The translations under genes were made by a program, and so were the position numbers. From Arthrobacter sp. zg-Y769 (GTDB lineage Bacteria > Actinomycetota > Actinomycetes > Actinomycetales > Micrococcaceae), in assembly GCF_020907405.1 (NCBI RefSeq), contig NZ_JAJJOE010000007.1, forward strand, positions 1-64,000: a stretch of DNA of 64,000 bases, in the 5' to 3' direction. Positions 53,981 to 62,283 of this stretch are shown one piece after another (position 1 is the stretch's first letter; every line of letters begins with the position of its first letter). The notes beneath the pieces are model-generated. The model saw only the letters and a program-made list of their open reading frames with translations, made no database searches and was not told the origin of the DNA.

Positions 53981-55348
53981 CTACTCGCAGTAGAGCCTGA
54001 CGCCCGCTTTATACGCCTCGGGATATACCTCCATTGCCATCTCCAGGGATTTCTCGCTCCACTCCTTGTCGCCCGGCTCGTAATCCCCGGCGTCCGCCGA
54101 CTCGATGGTGGCCGAGTTGAAGGTGGGGCGGGGCTCCTTGCTGGTTAGATCGAACTCCACCTTGGAATACCCCATGATGTCCACTGTGGTGTCATTGGAG
54201 CAGGTGTCGTGCCAGAACTCTGAGAGGTCGCTGTAGAGAATGCCGACGCCCAGGTGTTTGCCGCCGTCCCGCTCTATCGCCGGGGTCAACCGGTCAAGGT
54301 AGACCTGCGTGTGTGCCCGCAGGGCTTCGTCCTGTATCTGATCCACTTCGGCTTGACTGCCCGCGATCCGCTTCCGGTACTGTTCGAGGGCCCTATCGGT
54401 AAGGCGGTCCAGATAGGCCTGGGCCTCCGGCGTGTTCAGCGCGGGTTGCTCCCAGAGCTTCTCCCAGTTCTCCTCCGACATAAACTCGGTGTCATTGGGG
54501 TTTTCCGTGACGATGCGCAGCACCCGATCCACCGCGTCCGACACCGACTTTGCGATCTCGGCGTCTCCGGGATGCTGGCTCTGGGAGGTGAGCGGCGGGT
54601 ACGGGGACTCACAATGATGCTTCAATCCAGCCTCGAAGGCGGCAGGGTAGGCGAGCTCGGCCAGGTCGCCGATCCGCTGTCCATGAGGGTTGCCGCTCCA
54701 GATGGTGTGGGCCGACGTCACCATCCAGACTCCCTCCAGGGTGGGCTTGCCTGAGCCGTCGTACAGTATTTCAAACGTGGCCCGCCCATAGCAGGCATCG
54801 GTGATTACCTCGGCAAGGTCGCCGTAAATTCGCCGTTTTCCGGCGCGATGCAAGCCGCCCTCGATTGCCTGCGACAGCAGGTCCACCGAGGCCTGCGCGT
54901 CCTCCCTGCGGGAGGAGTCCGAGATGGAGCCTGCATCCCATTCCATTTCGGACTCGTCCTCCCGGAGTTGATAGTCCCATGCCGCCGCCATGGCTTCGAG
55001 AAGATCCTGCATTTCCGGTGAGTTCATGGCCGGCTCGCTCCAGAACGCGTCCCACTGTTCCTCTGTTACGCCGTAGGGAGGGGCGTCCAGTATGGCGTTC
55101 ATCCGCATGTTCACCGTGTGGGCGACATGGGCCTGCGCCCGGGCATCCTCGAACTGGTCGGAACCCTCGCTGTAGGTGCCCACCACGGACAGTACGGTGA
55201 GCATCACAACTGCCAGAAGCGAGGCGGTCACGATGAAGAACACCTTTAGAACGCGGGACTTGGGCTTGGGAGGGGGCGGCGGCATCCAGTACGGCGGGTA
55301 ATGCCCGTTCGGCGGAAACGGCGGCGTTCCGGCGGGGTAGGCACTCAT
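53981..55348 (-). CDS. Membrane-anchored protein with duplicated extracytoplasmic domain
   Basis: A 455-residue protein. The cytoplasmic N-terminus is Pro-rich (PPFPPNGHYPPY, WMPPPPPKPK), one helix spans about 34-56, and the rest is outside. That part consists of two copies: EEQWDAFWSEPAMNSPEMQ (96-114) corresponds to EENWEKLWEQPALNTPEAQ (292-310), and Cys186/Cys246 match Cys383/Cys454, so each copy probably holds one disulfide. GAGAGGTGG precedes the ATG. I do not recognise the domain. Confidence 0.75.
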   Translation of the reverse strand: MSAYPAGTPPFPPNGHYPPYWMPPPPPKPKSRVLKVFFIVTASLLAVVMLTVLSVVGTYSEGSDQFEDARAQAHVAHTVNMRMNAILDAPPYGVTEEQWDAFWSEPAMNSPEMQDLLEAMAAAWDYQLREDESEMEWDAGSISDSSRREDAQASVDLLSQAIEGGLHRAGKRRIYGDLAEVITDACYGRATFEILYDGSGKPTLEGVWMVTSAHTIWSGNPHGQRIGDLAELAYPAAFEAGLKHHCESPYPPLTSQSQHPGDAEIAKSVSDAVDRVLRIVTENPNDTEFMSEENWEKLWEQPALNTPEAQAYLDRLTDRALEQYRKRIAGSQAEVDQIQDEALRAHTQVYLDRLTPAIERDGGKHLGVGILYSDLSEFWHDTCSNDTTVDIMGYSKVEFDLTSKEPRPTFNSATIESADAGDYEPGDKEWSEKSLEMAMEVYPEAYKAGVRLYCE

Positions 55349-55607
55349 CGTGCCACCTCTCGTTCAACCCGGCCGCCCCCAGGCGCGGAAACTGTTTCCG
55401 CACGGAACTTAACTTCTGAAAGCTTGCTGCGCATATTTCCCCCGAAATAATTCCTGACTCAGTCTGCGGCGCAGCAGGTAACCTTCGAAATCGCGCCCAG
55501 TCCGAAACGATAACGGACAACCGCCTTGATTCACGGCTCATCGGCCGGGGCGGATTCTATGAATGCGCCCCTATCCACTACCTGCGGCCGAAGAGTAGCC
55601 TGACCGC

Positions 55608-56573
55608 ATGGGTACTGGCTCTGCCGCATCCGTGGTGCAGACCCGTGCGCTGCACAAGCGGTTCGGGCGCATCGCGGCCCTGAAGGGGATCGACCTGGAT
55701 GTCCCTGCCGGAAGCGTCTTCGGGATCATCGGCCCCAACGGGGCCGGCAAGACCACGCTGATGCGCCTGTTGCTGGACCTGCTGCGCCCCAGTTCCGGAG
55801 AGATAGCTGTCCTCGGCGTTGATCCCCGCAGCGGAGGGCCCGACCTGCGCCGACGGATCGGCTTCCTCCCCGGCGACCTGTTTATGGCGGAAAGAGTGAG
55901 CGGACAGGAGCTTCTCCGTTGTTTCTCCCGGATCAGCGGTCCCGTTAAGCCGGGAACCGTCCGGGCCCTGGCAGAGCGGCTCGAGCTGGACCTCGGCCGC
56001 CCGGTGCGGGCACTGTCCAAAGGAAACAGGCAGAAACTCGGACTTATCCAGGCATTTATGCATCAACCCCCGCTGCTCATTTTGGACGAACCAACCAGCG
56101 GATTGGACCCACTGGTTCAGCAGGAGTTCCTGGCCCTGGTGAGGGAGGCGAGCAGTAACGGCCAGACCGTGCTGCTCAGTTCGCACGTCCTGAGCGAGAT
56201 TGAGGAGGCCGCCGATACCGTAGCCATCCTCCGTTCGGGGACGGTGGTCTCCGCCGCCAGTACCGCGGCTATCCGGGCCTCGGCCGGCCGCCGCGTGCGG
56301 ATCGGAACCACCGTCACGGAGGCACCTGCCCTGGTTGAACGCCTCGGAAGGGTGCCGGGATTGGTGCTGCTCCAAGTGGGCGCCGACCCCGTAGCCTCAG
56401 GCGCAACCTCGATCAATGCCCGGTTCGACGGCGAGATGCCGGACCTGATCACGGCCCTGGCGGGCCAACGCCTCCTCGACCTGGTGGTGCAGGAACCCGA
56501 CCTGGAGGAAGCGGTCCTGCGTTTTTACGGCCCGGAGGCCGGTGCCGGAACGGGCGACGGCGGTGCGGGCTAA
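55608..56573 (+). CDS. ABC transporter ATP-binding protein
   Basis: A 321-residue ATPase of the CcmA/NatA type. Walker A is GPNGAGKTT near residue 45, the signature is ALSKGNRQK (Lys-Gly-Asn where LSGGQ is standard), Walker B is LLILDEPTSGLDP, and the switch His is in SSHVLSEIEEAA. A C-terminal regulatory domain of about 100 residues follows. TAGCCT ends exactly 6 nt before the ATG (leaderless). The TAATG overlap couples it to the permease. The exported substrate is unknown; drugs or lipids are typical. Confidence 0.93.
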   Translation: MGTGSAASVVQTRALHKRFGRIAALKGIDLDVPAGSVFGIIGPNGAGKTTLMRLLLDLLRPSSGEIAVLGVDPRSGGPDLRRRIGFLPGDLFMAERVSGQELLRCFSRISGPVKPGTVRALAERLELDLGRPVRALSKGNRQKLGLIQAFMHQPPLLILDEPTSGLDPLVQQEFLALVREASSNGQTVLLSSHVLSEIEEAADTVAILRSGTVVSAASTAAIRASAGRRVRIGTTVTEAPALVERLGRVPGLVLLQVGADPVASGATSINARFDGEMPDLITALAGQRLLDLVVQEPDLEEAVLRFYGPEAGAGTGDGGAG

Positions 56574-57367
56574 TGAGCCGTCTTCCCTTGTTCACCCGTT
56601 CACTCGCCGGGTCGTGGCGCCCGCTGCTGGGATGGGCGGCGGGCATCCTCGCTGTCCTGAGCCTGTACCTGCCCCTTTATCCGTCCCTGGCGGGGCAGGA
56701 TTTTCAGGATCTCCTGCAGAGCCTGCCATCCGAGCTCATTTCCGCACTGGGCTATGACCAGCTGACCACCGGCGCGGGATACACCCAGTCGACGTTTTTC
56801 GGCCTCATCGGTTTCGTACTCTTCACCATCGCCGCCGTTTCCTGGGGAACCCGGGCCATTGCCGGGGACGAAGAGAGCGGGACCCTGGAACTAGTCCTGG
56901 CCCACGCCGTCAGCCGGGTCCAACTCGTCCTGGAGCGGAGCGCCGCCATCGCGGCCCGCCTGCTGCTGCTGGGCCTTTTCACCGGTCTGGCTGTGCTGGT
57001 TTTCAACCGCCCCGCACAACTCGGGCTCGTTCCTTCCCACGTCTGGGCCGGGTGTGCAGCACTTATCGGACTGGCACTGCTGACGGCGTTCGTGGCCCTG
57101 GCCGCAGGGGCCTTCAGCGGCCGCCGCGTCTGGGCGCTCGCGGCTGCCGTGGCGGTCGCCGTCGGCGGGTACGCCCTCAATGCCGTGGCCAACCAGAACC
57201 CGGACCTGGACTACCTCCACTCCTGGACACCTTATTACTGGGCCTTCGGCGCCGGTCCGCTCAGCAACGGGGCCGATTGGGCAGGGCTCACTGCGCTGTA
57301 CGGCACGAGCACGCTGCTGGTGCTGCTCGCGGCCTTCGCCCTCAACCGGAGGGACATCGGCACGTGA
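56573..57367 (+). CDS. ABC-2 type permease
   Basis: A 264-residue membrane protein with six hydrophobic spans. The cytoplasmic loop RAIAGDEESGTLELVLAHAV is the ABC-2 coupling segment (EE..GTLE). It pairs with the ATPase gene that it overlaps by one base, forming a two-gene exporter. Confidence 0.9.
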   Translation: MSRLPLFTRSLAGSWRPLLGWAAGILAVLSLYLPLYPSLAGQDFQDLLQSLPSELISALGYDQLTTGAGYTQSTFFGLIGFVLFTIAAVSWGTRAIAGDEESGTLELVLAHAVSRVQLVLERSAAIAARLLLLGLFTGLAVLVFNRPAQLGLVPSHVWAGCAALIGLALLTAFVALAAGAFSGRRVWALAAAVAVAVGGYALNAVANQNPDLDYLHSWTPYYWAFGAGPLSNGADWAGLTALYGTSTLLVLLAAFALNRRDIGT

Positions 57368-57431
57368 TCGGGTGCCCCGTGTGATGATGTCCCCACCAAA
57401 ACGAGGCGGCGGGCACCAGTGCGTCGATATT

Positions 57432-57475
57432 CGTAACATTACGTTTATTTCGTCAATAAACTTCCAATGACGAAA
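57432..57475 (+). promoter_or_regulatory. Overlapping palindromes upstream of the prs-like/NAMPT operon
   Basis: Three dyads overlap in an AT-rich stretch: CGTAA-N2-TTACG (57432-57443), GTTTATT-N5-AATAAAC (57443-57461) and TTTCGTCA-N12-TGACGAAA (57448-57475), all perfect. TAGGCT at 57484-57489 is the probable -10, with the transcript starting at the ATG, so the dyads span about -64 to -21. The N5 palindrome has the same geometry as the pnuC operator. A regulator site is likely; the NrtR-like product of this operon is the obvious candidate. Confidence 0.6.
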
Positions 57476-57495
57476 AAGCTGGGTAGGCTGGCAGC

Positions 57496-58311
57496 ATGTT
57501 CACCGCATACGCAGCAGTCCCGCAGGGATACACCGTCCATTCGGCCGCCACGCCCATGTCCTTTCCGGCCGGGGAGGCCCACCTCAAGGTCGAAGGCAGT
57601 CCGGAGGAGACCCCGCTCTACCTCTACCTCACCGGCGCTGACGCAAACGAGTACCTAGCCGCAGCCATGTGGATCGACTACGCCCACCAGGGTGGCCACA
57701 AGGTCCAGGCCCTCATTCCATACCTGCCCGGAGCCCGGCAGGACCGCGGCAACCCCTTCGGTGCCAAGGTCTACGCCAACCTCATCAACGCCATGAACGC
57801 CGACGAGGTGGTCTGCTTCGACCCCCACTCGCCCGTTATGCCGGCACTGGTGAACAACCTGCGCATCGTCGAATCCTCCACCGTCATCGCGCAGGTCCTG
57901 CGGAACAGGGCGGGGGAGTACGCGGGCGTCATCTGCCCGGATGCCGGGGCGAAGGAACGCACCGCCCGGACCGCCGCAGCGCTCGGACTTCCGCTCTACC
58001 ACGCCGAAAAACACCGGGACTTTGCCACCGGCAAGCTCTCCGGGTTCACCTGCGAGGAGCTGCCCGCAGAAGGCCGCTTCCTGGTGGTCGACGACATCTG
58101 CGACGGCGGCGGCACCTTCATGGGACTGGCCGCAGCCACCGGCCTCGGACCGGACCGCCTGGACCTGTGGATCAGCCACGGAGTCTTCTCCGGCAAGGCA
58201 GCCCAGCTGAGGCAGGCATACGGCTCAGTCCACACCACCGATTCACACCCCGGCGCGGCCAACCCGGACGTCGCCGCTTCCATCACGCCCCTGATTTCCC
58301 ACCTCATCTAA
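57496..58311 (+). CDS. Ribose-phosphate pyrophosphokinase-like protein (Prs-like)
   Basis: A 271-residue Prs homologue, shorter than the usual 310-330. It keeps FPAGE (23-27), ARQDRG (80-85), the metal site DPHS (109-112), PDAGAKER (149-156), the flexible-loop Lys/Arg in EKHRD, and the PRPP motif VVDDICDGGGTF (197-208). Standard Prs makes PRPP from ribose 5-phosphate and ATP, here plausibly for the NAMPT encoded 9 bp downstream. In phage NARP1 a similar pair makes ADP-ribose pyrophosphate instead; sequence alone does not decide. The mRNA is probably leaderless. Confidence 0.85.
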   Translation: MFTAYAAVPQGYTVHSAATPMSFPAGEAHLKVEGSPEETPLYLYLTGADANEYLAAAMWIDYAHQGGHKVQALIPYLPGARQDRGNPFGAKVYANLINAMNADEVVCFDPHSPVMPALVNNLRIVESSTVIAQVLRNRAGEYAGVICPDAGAKERTARTAAALGLPLYHAEKHRDFATGKLSGFTCEELPAEGRFLVVDDICDGGGTFMGLAAATGLGPDRLDLWISHGVFSGKAAQLRQAYGSVHTTDSHPGAANPDVAASITPLISHLI

Positions 58312-58320
58312 GGACCAACG

Positions 58321-59865
58321 ATGACCATCACAGCAGCGCCTGCCGAACTGACCACCGCCAGCACCACCGCCGCCCTCTTCCAGACGGACGCGTACAAGCT
58401 CGGCCACATCCACATGTATCCCCGGGGCACCACGAAGGTCCTCTCCAACTTCACCAACCGCGGTTCCCGTCTTGAGGGCGTCGACCACGTGGTGCACTTC
58501 GGCCTGCAGGCCTTCCTGCAGAAATTCTGCCTCGAAGCCTTCGCCCCCTTCTTCGCCGCCGATGAAGACGACGCCGTCGCCGAGTACCAGGGCGGCCTCG
58601 ACGACATCCTCGGTCCCAACACCGTCGGAACCGGCCACATCCGGGCCCTGCACCGCCGCGGCTACCTGCCGCTGATCTTCCGCGCCGTTCCCGAGGGAAC
58701 CCGGGTTCCGCTGCGGGTCCCGTCCGTGACCGTCGAATCCACCGAACCGGAGTTCTTCTGGCTGGTCAACTACATCGAGACGGCACTCAGCGCGTCCATC
58801 TGGCAGCCCTCCACCGCAGCGACCATCGCCGACAAGTACCGCGGCATCCTCGATGCCGCTGCCGAAAAGACCGGCACGGACGCCGCGTTCGTGGACTGGC
58901 AGCTCCACGACTTCTCCTTCCGCGGCATGCCCGGAGTCGAGGCGGCTGCCGCCTCCGGCGCCGGACACCTGCTCTCCTTCAAGGGGTCGGACTCCCTCGC
59001 CTCGGCAGACTTCATCCGCCGCTACTACAACTCCTCCTTCGGTGCCGACAACGGCCAGATCCTCGGCTCCATCCCCGCCAGCGAGCACGCCGTGATGTGC
59101 GCCGGAGGCCAGGAAGGGGAGGCGGACACCTTCCGCCACATCCTGGAGGTCAATCCCAGCGGCAACATTTCGCTGGTGTCCGACGGTTTCGACCTGTGGC
59201 ACGTGCTGCAGAACATCCTGCCCGGGCTCAAGGACATCATCACCTCCCGGGACGGCAACGTGGTCATCCGTCCCGACTCCGGGGATCCCGCCGATATTGT
59301 CTGCGGCACCTCCACCCGGCCCGGCGCCGTCCCCGACACGGCACCGCCGATGGCAGAGGACCCGGCCTACTTCGGCGTCGCCGCCCTCCTGGAAGCCGAG
59401 TTCGGCTCCACCCTCAACGGGGCCGGCTACAAGGTCCTGAACAACGTGCGTGTGATGTACGGGGACTCCATCACCCCGGAACGTGCCGCCGACATCACCG
59501 CGCGGCTGGAGAAAGCGGGCTACGCTGCCGAGAATGTGGTGCTGGGCGCCGGGTCGTTCACCTACCAGTACGTCACGCGCGACACCTTCTCCTCGGCAGT
59601 CAAGGTCACCTACATCGAGGTCAACGGGGAAGGGCGCAACGTCTTCAAGGATCCGATCACGGCCAAGGGGTTCGGCTCCAAGCGCTCGGCCACGGGACGC
59701 CTGGCCGTTACCCGGAACGACGACGGCGAACTGGCCCTCATAGAGAAGGCCACTCCCGAGCAGGAAGAGGCGTCCCTGCTCCAGCCTGTCTGGGCCAACG
59801 GTGAGTTCCTCCGCCGCCAGTCCTTCGCGGACGTCCGGGAAGTGCTCGGTAACATCTCTTCATGA
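58321..59865 (+). CDS. Nicotinamide phosphoribosyltransferase (NAMPT/NadV-like)
   Basis: A 514-residue type II phosphoribosyltransferase. FQTDAYKLGHIHMYPRGT is the N-terminal signature with the stacking Tyr25. WQLHDFSFRG holds Asp197, which matches human NAMPT Asp219 that selects nicotinamide. ASEH gives His256, matching the phosphorylated His247, and VVIRPDSGDP gives Arg317 and Asp319. It should join nicotinamide to PRPP to form NMN, or in a NARP1-like route to ADP-ribose pyrophosphate to form NAD directly. AAGGA precedes the ATG. Confidence 0.9.
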   Translation: MTITAAPAELTTASTTAALFQTDAYKLGHIHMYPRGTTKVLSNFTNRGSRLEGVDHVVHFGLQAFLQKFCLEAFAPFFAADEDDAVAEYQGGLDDILGPNTVGTGHIRALHRRGYLPLIFRAVPEGTRVPLRVPSVTVESTEPEFFWLVNYIETALSASIWQPSTAATIADKYRGILDAAAEKTGTDAAFVDWQLHDFSFRGMPGVEAAAASGAGHLLSFKGSDSLASADFIRRYYNSSFGADNGQILGSIPASEHAVMCAGGQEGEADTFRHILEVNPSGNISLVSDGFDLWHVLQNILPGLKDIITSRDGNVVIRPDSGDPADIVCGTSTRPGAVPDTAPPMAEDPAYFGVAALLEAEFGSTLNGAGYKVLNNVRVMYGDSITPERAADITARLEKAGYAAENVVLGAGSFTYQYVTRDTFSSAVKVTYIEVNGEGRNVFKDPITAKGFGSKRSATGRLAVTRNDDGELALIEKATPEQEEASLLQPVWANGEFLRRQSFADVREVLGNISS

Positions 59866-60506
59866 GCATTGAACGGCAGCAGCCCCTCGTCTCGATCGAT
59901 ACCGTGCCCTTCATTGGAAGGGACGGGGGGCTGTGCGTGGTGACCGCGGAGCGGGCCAACGAACCCTTTGCCGGAGTCCAGGCGCTCCCCGGTGTCCTCC
60001 TGCTTCCCTCCGAGCGGCTGGCGGAGGCTGCACTGCGGGCCTTGACGGTCAAGACCGGAATAGGGGAGGACCAGGTGCAGCACCTCGACACGGCGGGCGT
60101 CTACGACAACCCGGACCGGGATCCGCGCGGGCCCACCATCTCGATCGTCCACACCGCCGTCCTGCAGCCGGATGCCCGGCTGGATGAAACGAGGGTCAAG
60201 GTCACGCCGGTGGAGCGGGTGTCCGGACTGCCGTTCGACCACGACACCATCATCCGCCGCACCGCCGGCACCGTGCTGGATGCCCTCTGGGTGGACCAGC
60301 CACTGACGAAAGCACTGCTGGGAAAGCACTTCACCACCGCGCAGGCGGCCCGGATCATCCGGAATCTCTCGGCCGCCGCCGGCCGCAGCGAACCCGACTC
60401 GTCCAATCTGGGCCGGACGCTGGCCCGGAACCCGGCCCTGTCCAAGTCCGGTCAGGCAGTGGCAGAAGGCCGCGGGCGGCCGGCTGCAGGGTGGTCCTGG
60501 AAATAG
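59862..60506 (+). CDS. NrtR-like regulator with degenerate Nudix domain
   Basis: A 214-residue protein. The N-terminal half has a Nudix-like fold but the box is broken: where NrtR has REUxEExGU this reads RALTVKTGI (59-67), so both catalytic Glu are gone. The C-terminal part (TTAQAARIIRNLSAAAGRSE ... RNPALSKSG) aligns in layout with the winged helix of the NrtR at 41423. It overlaps the NAMPT gene by 4 bp. It probably senses an NAD-related ligand and controls this operon; that is inference. Confidence 0.72.
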   Translation: MSIERQQPLVSIDTVPFIGRDGGLCVVTAERANEPFAGVQALPGVLLLPSERLAEAALRALTVKTGIGEDQVQHLDTAGVYDNPDRDPRGPTISIVHTAVLQPDARLDETRVKVTPVERVSGLPFDHDTIIRRTAGTVLDALWVDQPLTKALLGKHFTTAQAARIIRNLSAAAGRSEPDSSNLGRTLARNPALSKSGQAVAEGRGRPAAGWSWK

Positions 60507-60624
60507 CCGGAAGCATCGAAATCAATGGCGGCTTTCGGAAGAAGCATTCGGTTACAGTTATTGTCGCCAGACCTTTGATCCGTTCAGCTGTGACACAGAC
60601 TGACCTTACGAAAATCGGAGCTCC

Positions 60625-61164
60625 ATGTCTTTTGAATATGTTTCAGCGGTAATGGCCCAAGGAGCAAGCGAAAGCGATGGCTCAGGGAGAACTTGGATTC
60701 TCGTAGCGGTAATACTCCTGCTCGGATTGCTAGCTTCGAAACCCTCCAAATCCGCCAAATCCAAGGGCGAATCCGCCACATACGGCACCGGTACTCTCAC
60801 AGCTGAAGAGGTTGTCGCCAAACGTTTCCAGCCCACGAAATTCAAGGAGGGCTATGACCAGGACGAGGTGGATGACTTCCTGGATCGAACTGTCCAGGAG
60901 CTCCGACGGCTCGAAAAGGAAGGTCTTCAGCTACAAAAGACGGCCATTTTCAGGCAGGACGTTACCGCTCCAATTCTTAGCCCTGAAGAGGTAATAACGC
61001 AGAGGTTCCAGCCGACAAAGTTCCGCGAGGGGTATGCGCAGAATGAGGTGGATGACTTCCTGGACCGGATTGCCACGGGTCTTCGGGACCGGGTTTCCGA
61101 AAATGAGCAGCTTCGGCGCCGGCTAGGCCCGTCCCAGTACGGAACGCCGACGACGCCGAGCTAA
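60625..61164 (+). CDS. Membrane-anchored protein with two DivIVA-type domains
   Basis: A 179-residue protein. A hydrophobic helix at 23-38 is followed by two copies of the DivI1A-like unit: RFQPTKFKEGYDQDEVDDF (67-85) and RFQPTKFREGYAQNEVDDF (127-145). Each continues as a short amphipathic or coiled-coil helix (DRTVQELRRLEKEG; DRIATGLRDRVSENEQLRRR). DivIVA domains bind curved membrane at poles and septa. GGAG lies 4 nt before the ATG. Codon use and GC are lower than in the neighbours. Confidence 0.8.
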   Translation: MSFEYVSAVMAQGASESDGSGRTWILVAVILLLGLLASKPSKSAKSKGESATYGTGTLTAEEVVAKRFQPTKFKEGYDQDEVDDFLDRTVQELRRLEKEGLQLQKTAIFRQDVTAPILSPEEVITQRFQPTKFREGYAQNEVDDFLDRIATGLRDRVSENEQLRRRLGPSQYGTPTTPS

Positions 61165-61223
61165 CCCGGATACGGCCCATCGGTGGGCAGCAGCCCTCAA
61201 ATTGATGCCAAACCCCGGTGGAA

Positions 61224-61646
61224 TTAATCAGCCGGCGGCCGTTGCCGTTGCCGCTTCGTGGCACCCCGTTGTTTCTTTGCATCGAGGCGGCGGTAGTTCG
61301 AGCCCCGGGTAGGTTTGGTGGTGCGGCGCGGGGCAGGTCCGGGCGCCAGTCCGTCTGCCACGAGGGAGGCGAGCTTGGCCAGGGCTGTTTCCCGATTGCG
61401 AAGCTGGGAACGTTGCTCGGAGGCCGTCACGGTCAGCACTCCAGCCACGAGCCTGCGTTTCAGCTGCTGCTGTAGCAGCAGGCGTTGCTGTTCCGACAGC
61501 ACCGCAGAACCGGCTACGTTCCAGGAGAGTGCAACGCGGCTGTCCGAGGTGTTGACATGCTGGCCCCCGGGGCCGGACGAACGGGAGAACCGCCAGTCGA
61601 GTTCAGCCGCGGGAATCGTGAGCGCGGGCGACACCACCAAATCCAT
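61224..61646 (-). CDS. arfB: Alternative ribosome-rescue factor ArfB (peptidyl-tRNA hydrolase)
   Basis: A 140-residue class I release-factor-like protein. The GGQ motif lies at 27-29 (RSSGPGGQHVNTSDSRVAL), and the C-terminal tail is Lys/Arg-rich (KKQRGATKRQRQR), as needed to enter the empty mRNA channel. It releases peptides from stalled ribosomes without a stop codon. No codon-recognition domain is present, which separates it from PrfA/PrfB. GGAGGG abuts the ATG, so the true start could be a few codons later. Confidence 0.93.
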   Translation of the reverse strand: MDLVVSPALTIPAAELDWRFSRSSGPGGQHVNTSDSRVALSWNVAGSAVLSEQQRLLLQQQLKRRLVAGVLTVTASEQRSQLRNRETALAKLASLVADGLAPGPAPRRTTKPTRGSNYRRLDAKKQRGATKRQRQRPPAD

Positions 61647-61713
61647 CCCTCCAGCGTCGCACGAATGCGCGGCGGGGAATGCCTCCGATGCGTGGGTGAT
61701 CGCTCACCGCTGA

Positions 61714-62283
61714 TCATCCTGGCAGCAGGTCCCACAGCTTCCGGGTTGTTTTCCAGCTGCGGATCGTCATCGACTTGTAGAGCGGGGAGGCCGCGATGGC
61801 GCTGAGCCGGCTCTTGGTCAGCTCGGCGCTGAGCCGCTGCGAATAGATCACGCCGTCGCCGGCCCAGACCGTGTCGATTCCTTCCCTGGGCCGGAATGCG
61901 CCCATCGCGGCGTCGGCATCGATACCCATGAGGAAGATCGCGTCGGAGTGGTAGAGGTCCGGCCGCTCACCGAAGTTCTCGGGCCGGTGCTCGACGACGG
62001 CCTGCACCTGGGCACGGCCCAGCACCAGGACCTTGACGAGTTCGTCGTCGAGGTCGAAGTTCTCGGTGAGGGCGGCTTCGATCCGGCTGCCGATCGAGGC
62101 GGCGTCGTCGTTCGAGGCCAGGAAAACATTGCCGCTCGCGATGTAGGTCGAGACCTGCTGGTACCCGAGGTCCTCCAGATGCCCCCGCAGGGCCTGCATG
62201 GGGACCTTGTTCCGCCCGCCGACATTGATGCCGCGTAGGAGGGCGAGGTAGGAGGGCGTGCTCCCACCCGGGGCGTCCGTCAC
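61714..62283 (-). CDS. DUF1697 family protein
   Basis: A 189-residue protein with the family signature YLALLRGINVGGRNKVPM at the N-terminus, followed by YIASGNVFLAS and the C-terminal SRLSAIAASPLYKSMTIRSW. DUF1697 proteins are small alpha/beta proteins of unknown function, common in soil bacteria. The start overlaps the stop of the upstream hydrolase gene by 4 bp, so the two form an operon. Confidence 0.88.
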   Translation of the reverse strand: MTDAPGGSTPSYLALLRGINVGGRNKVPMQALRGHLEDLGYQQVSTYIASGNVFLASNDDAASIGSRIEAALTENFDLDDELVKVLVLGRAQVQAVVEHRPENFGERPDLYHSDAIFLMGIDADAAMGAFRPREGIDTVWAGDGVIYSQRLSAELTKSRLSAIAASPLYKSMTIRSWKTTRKLWDLLPG

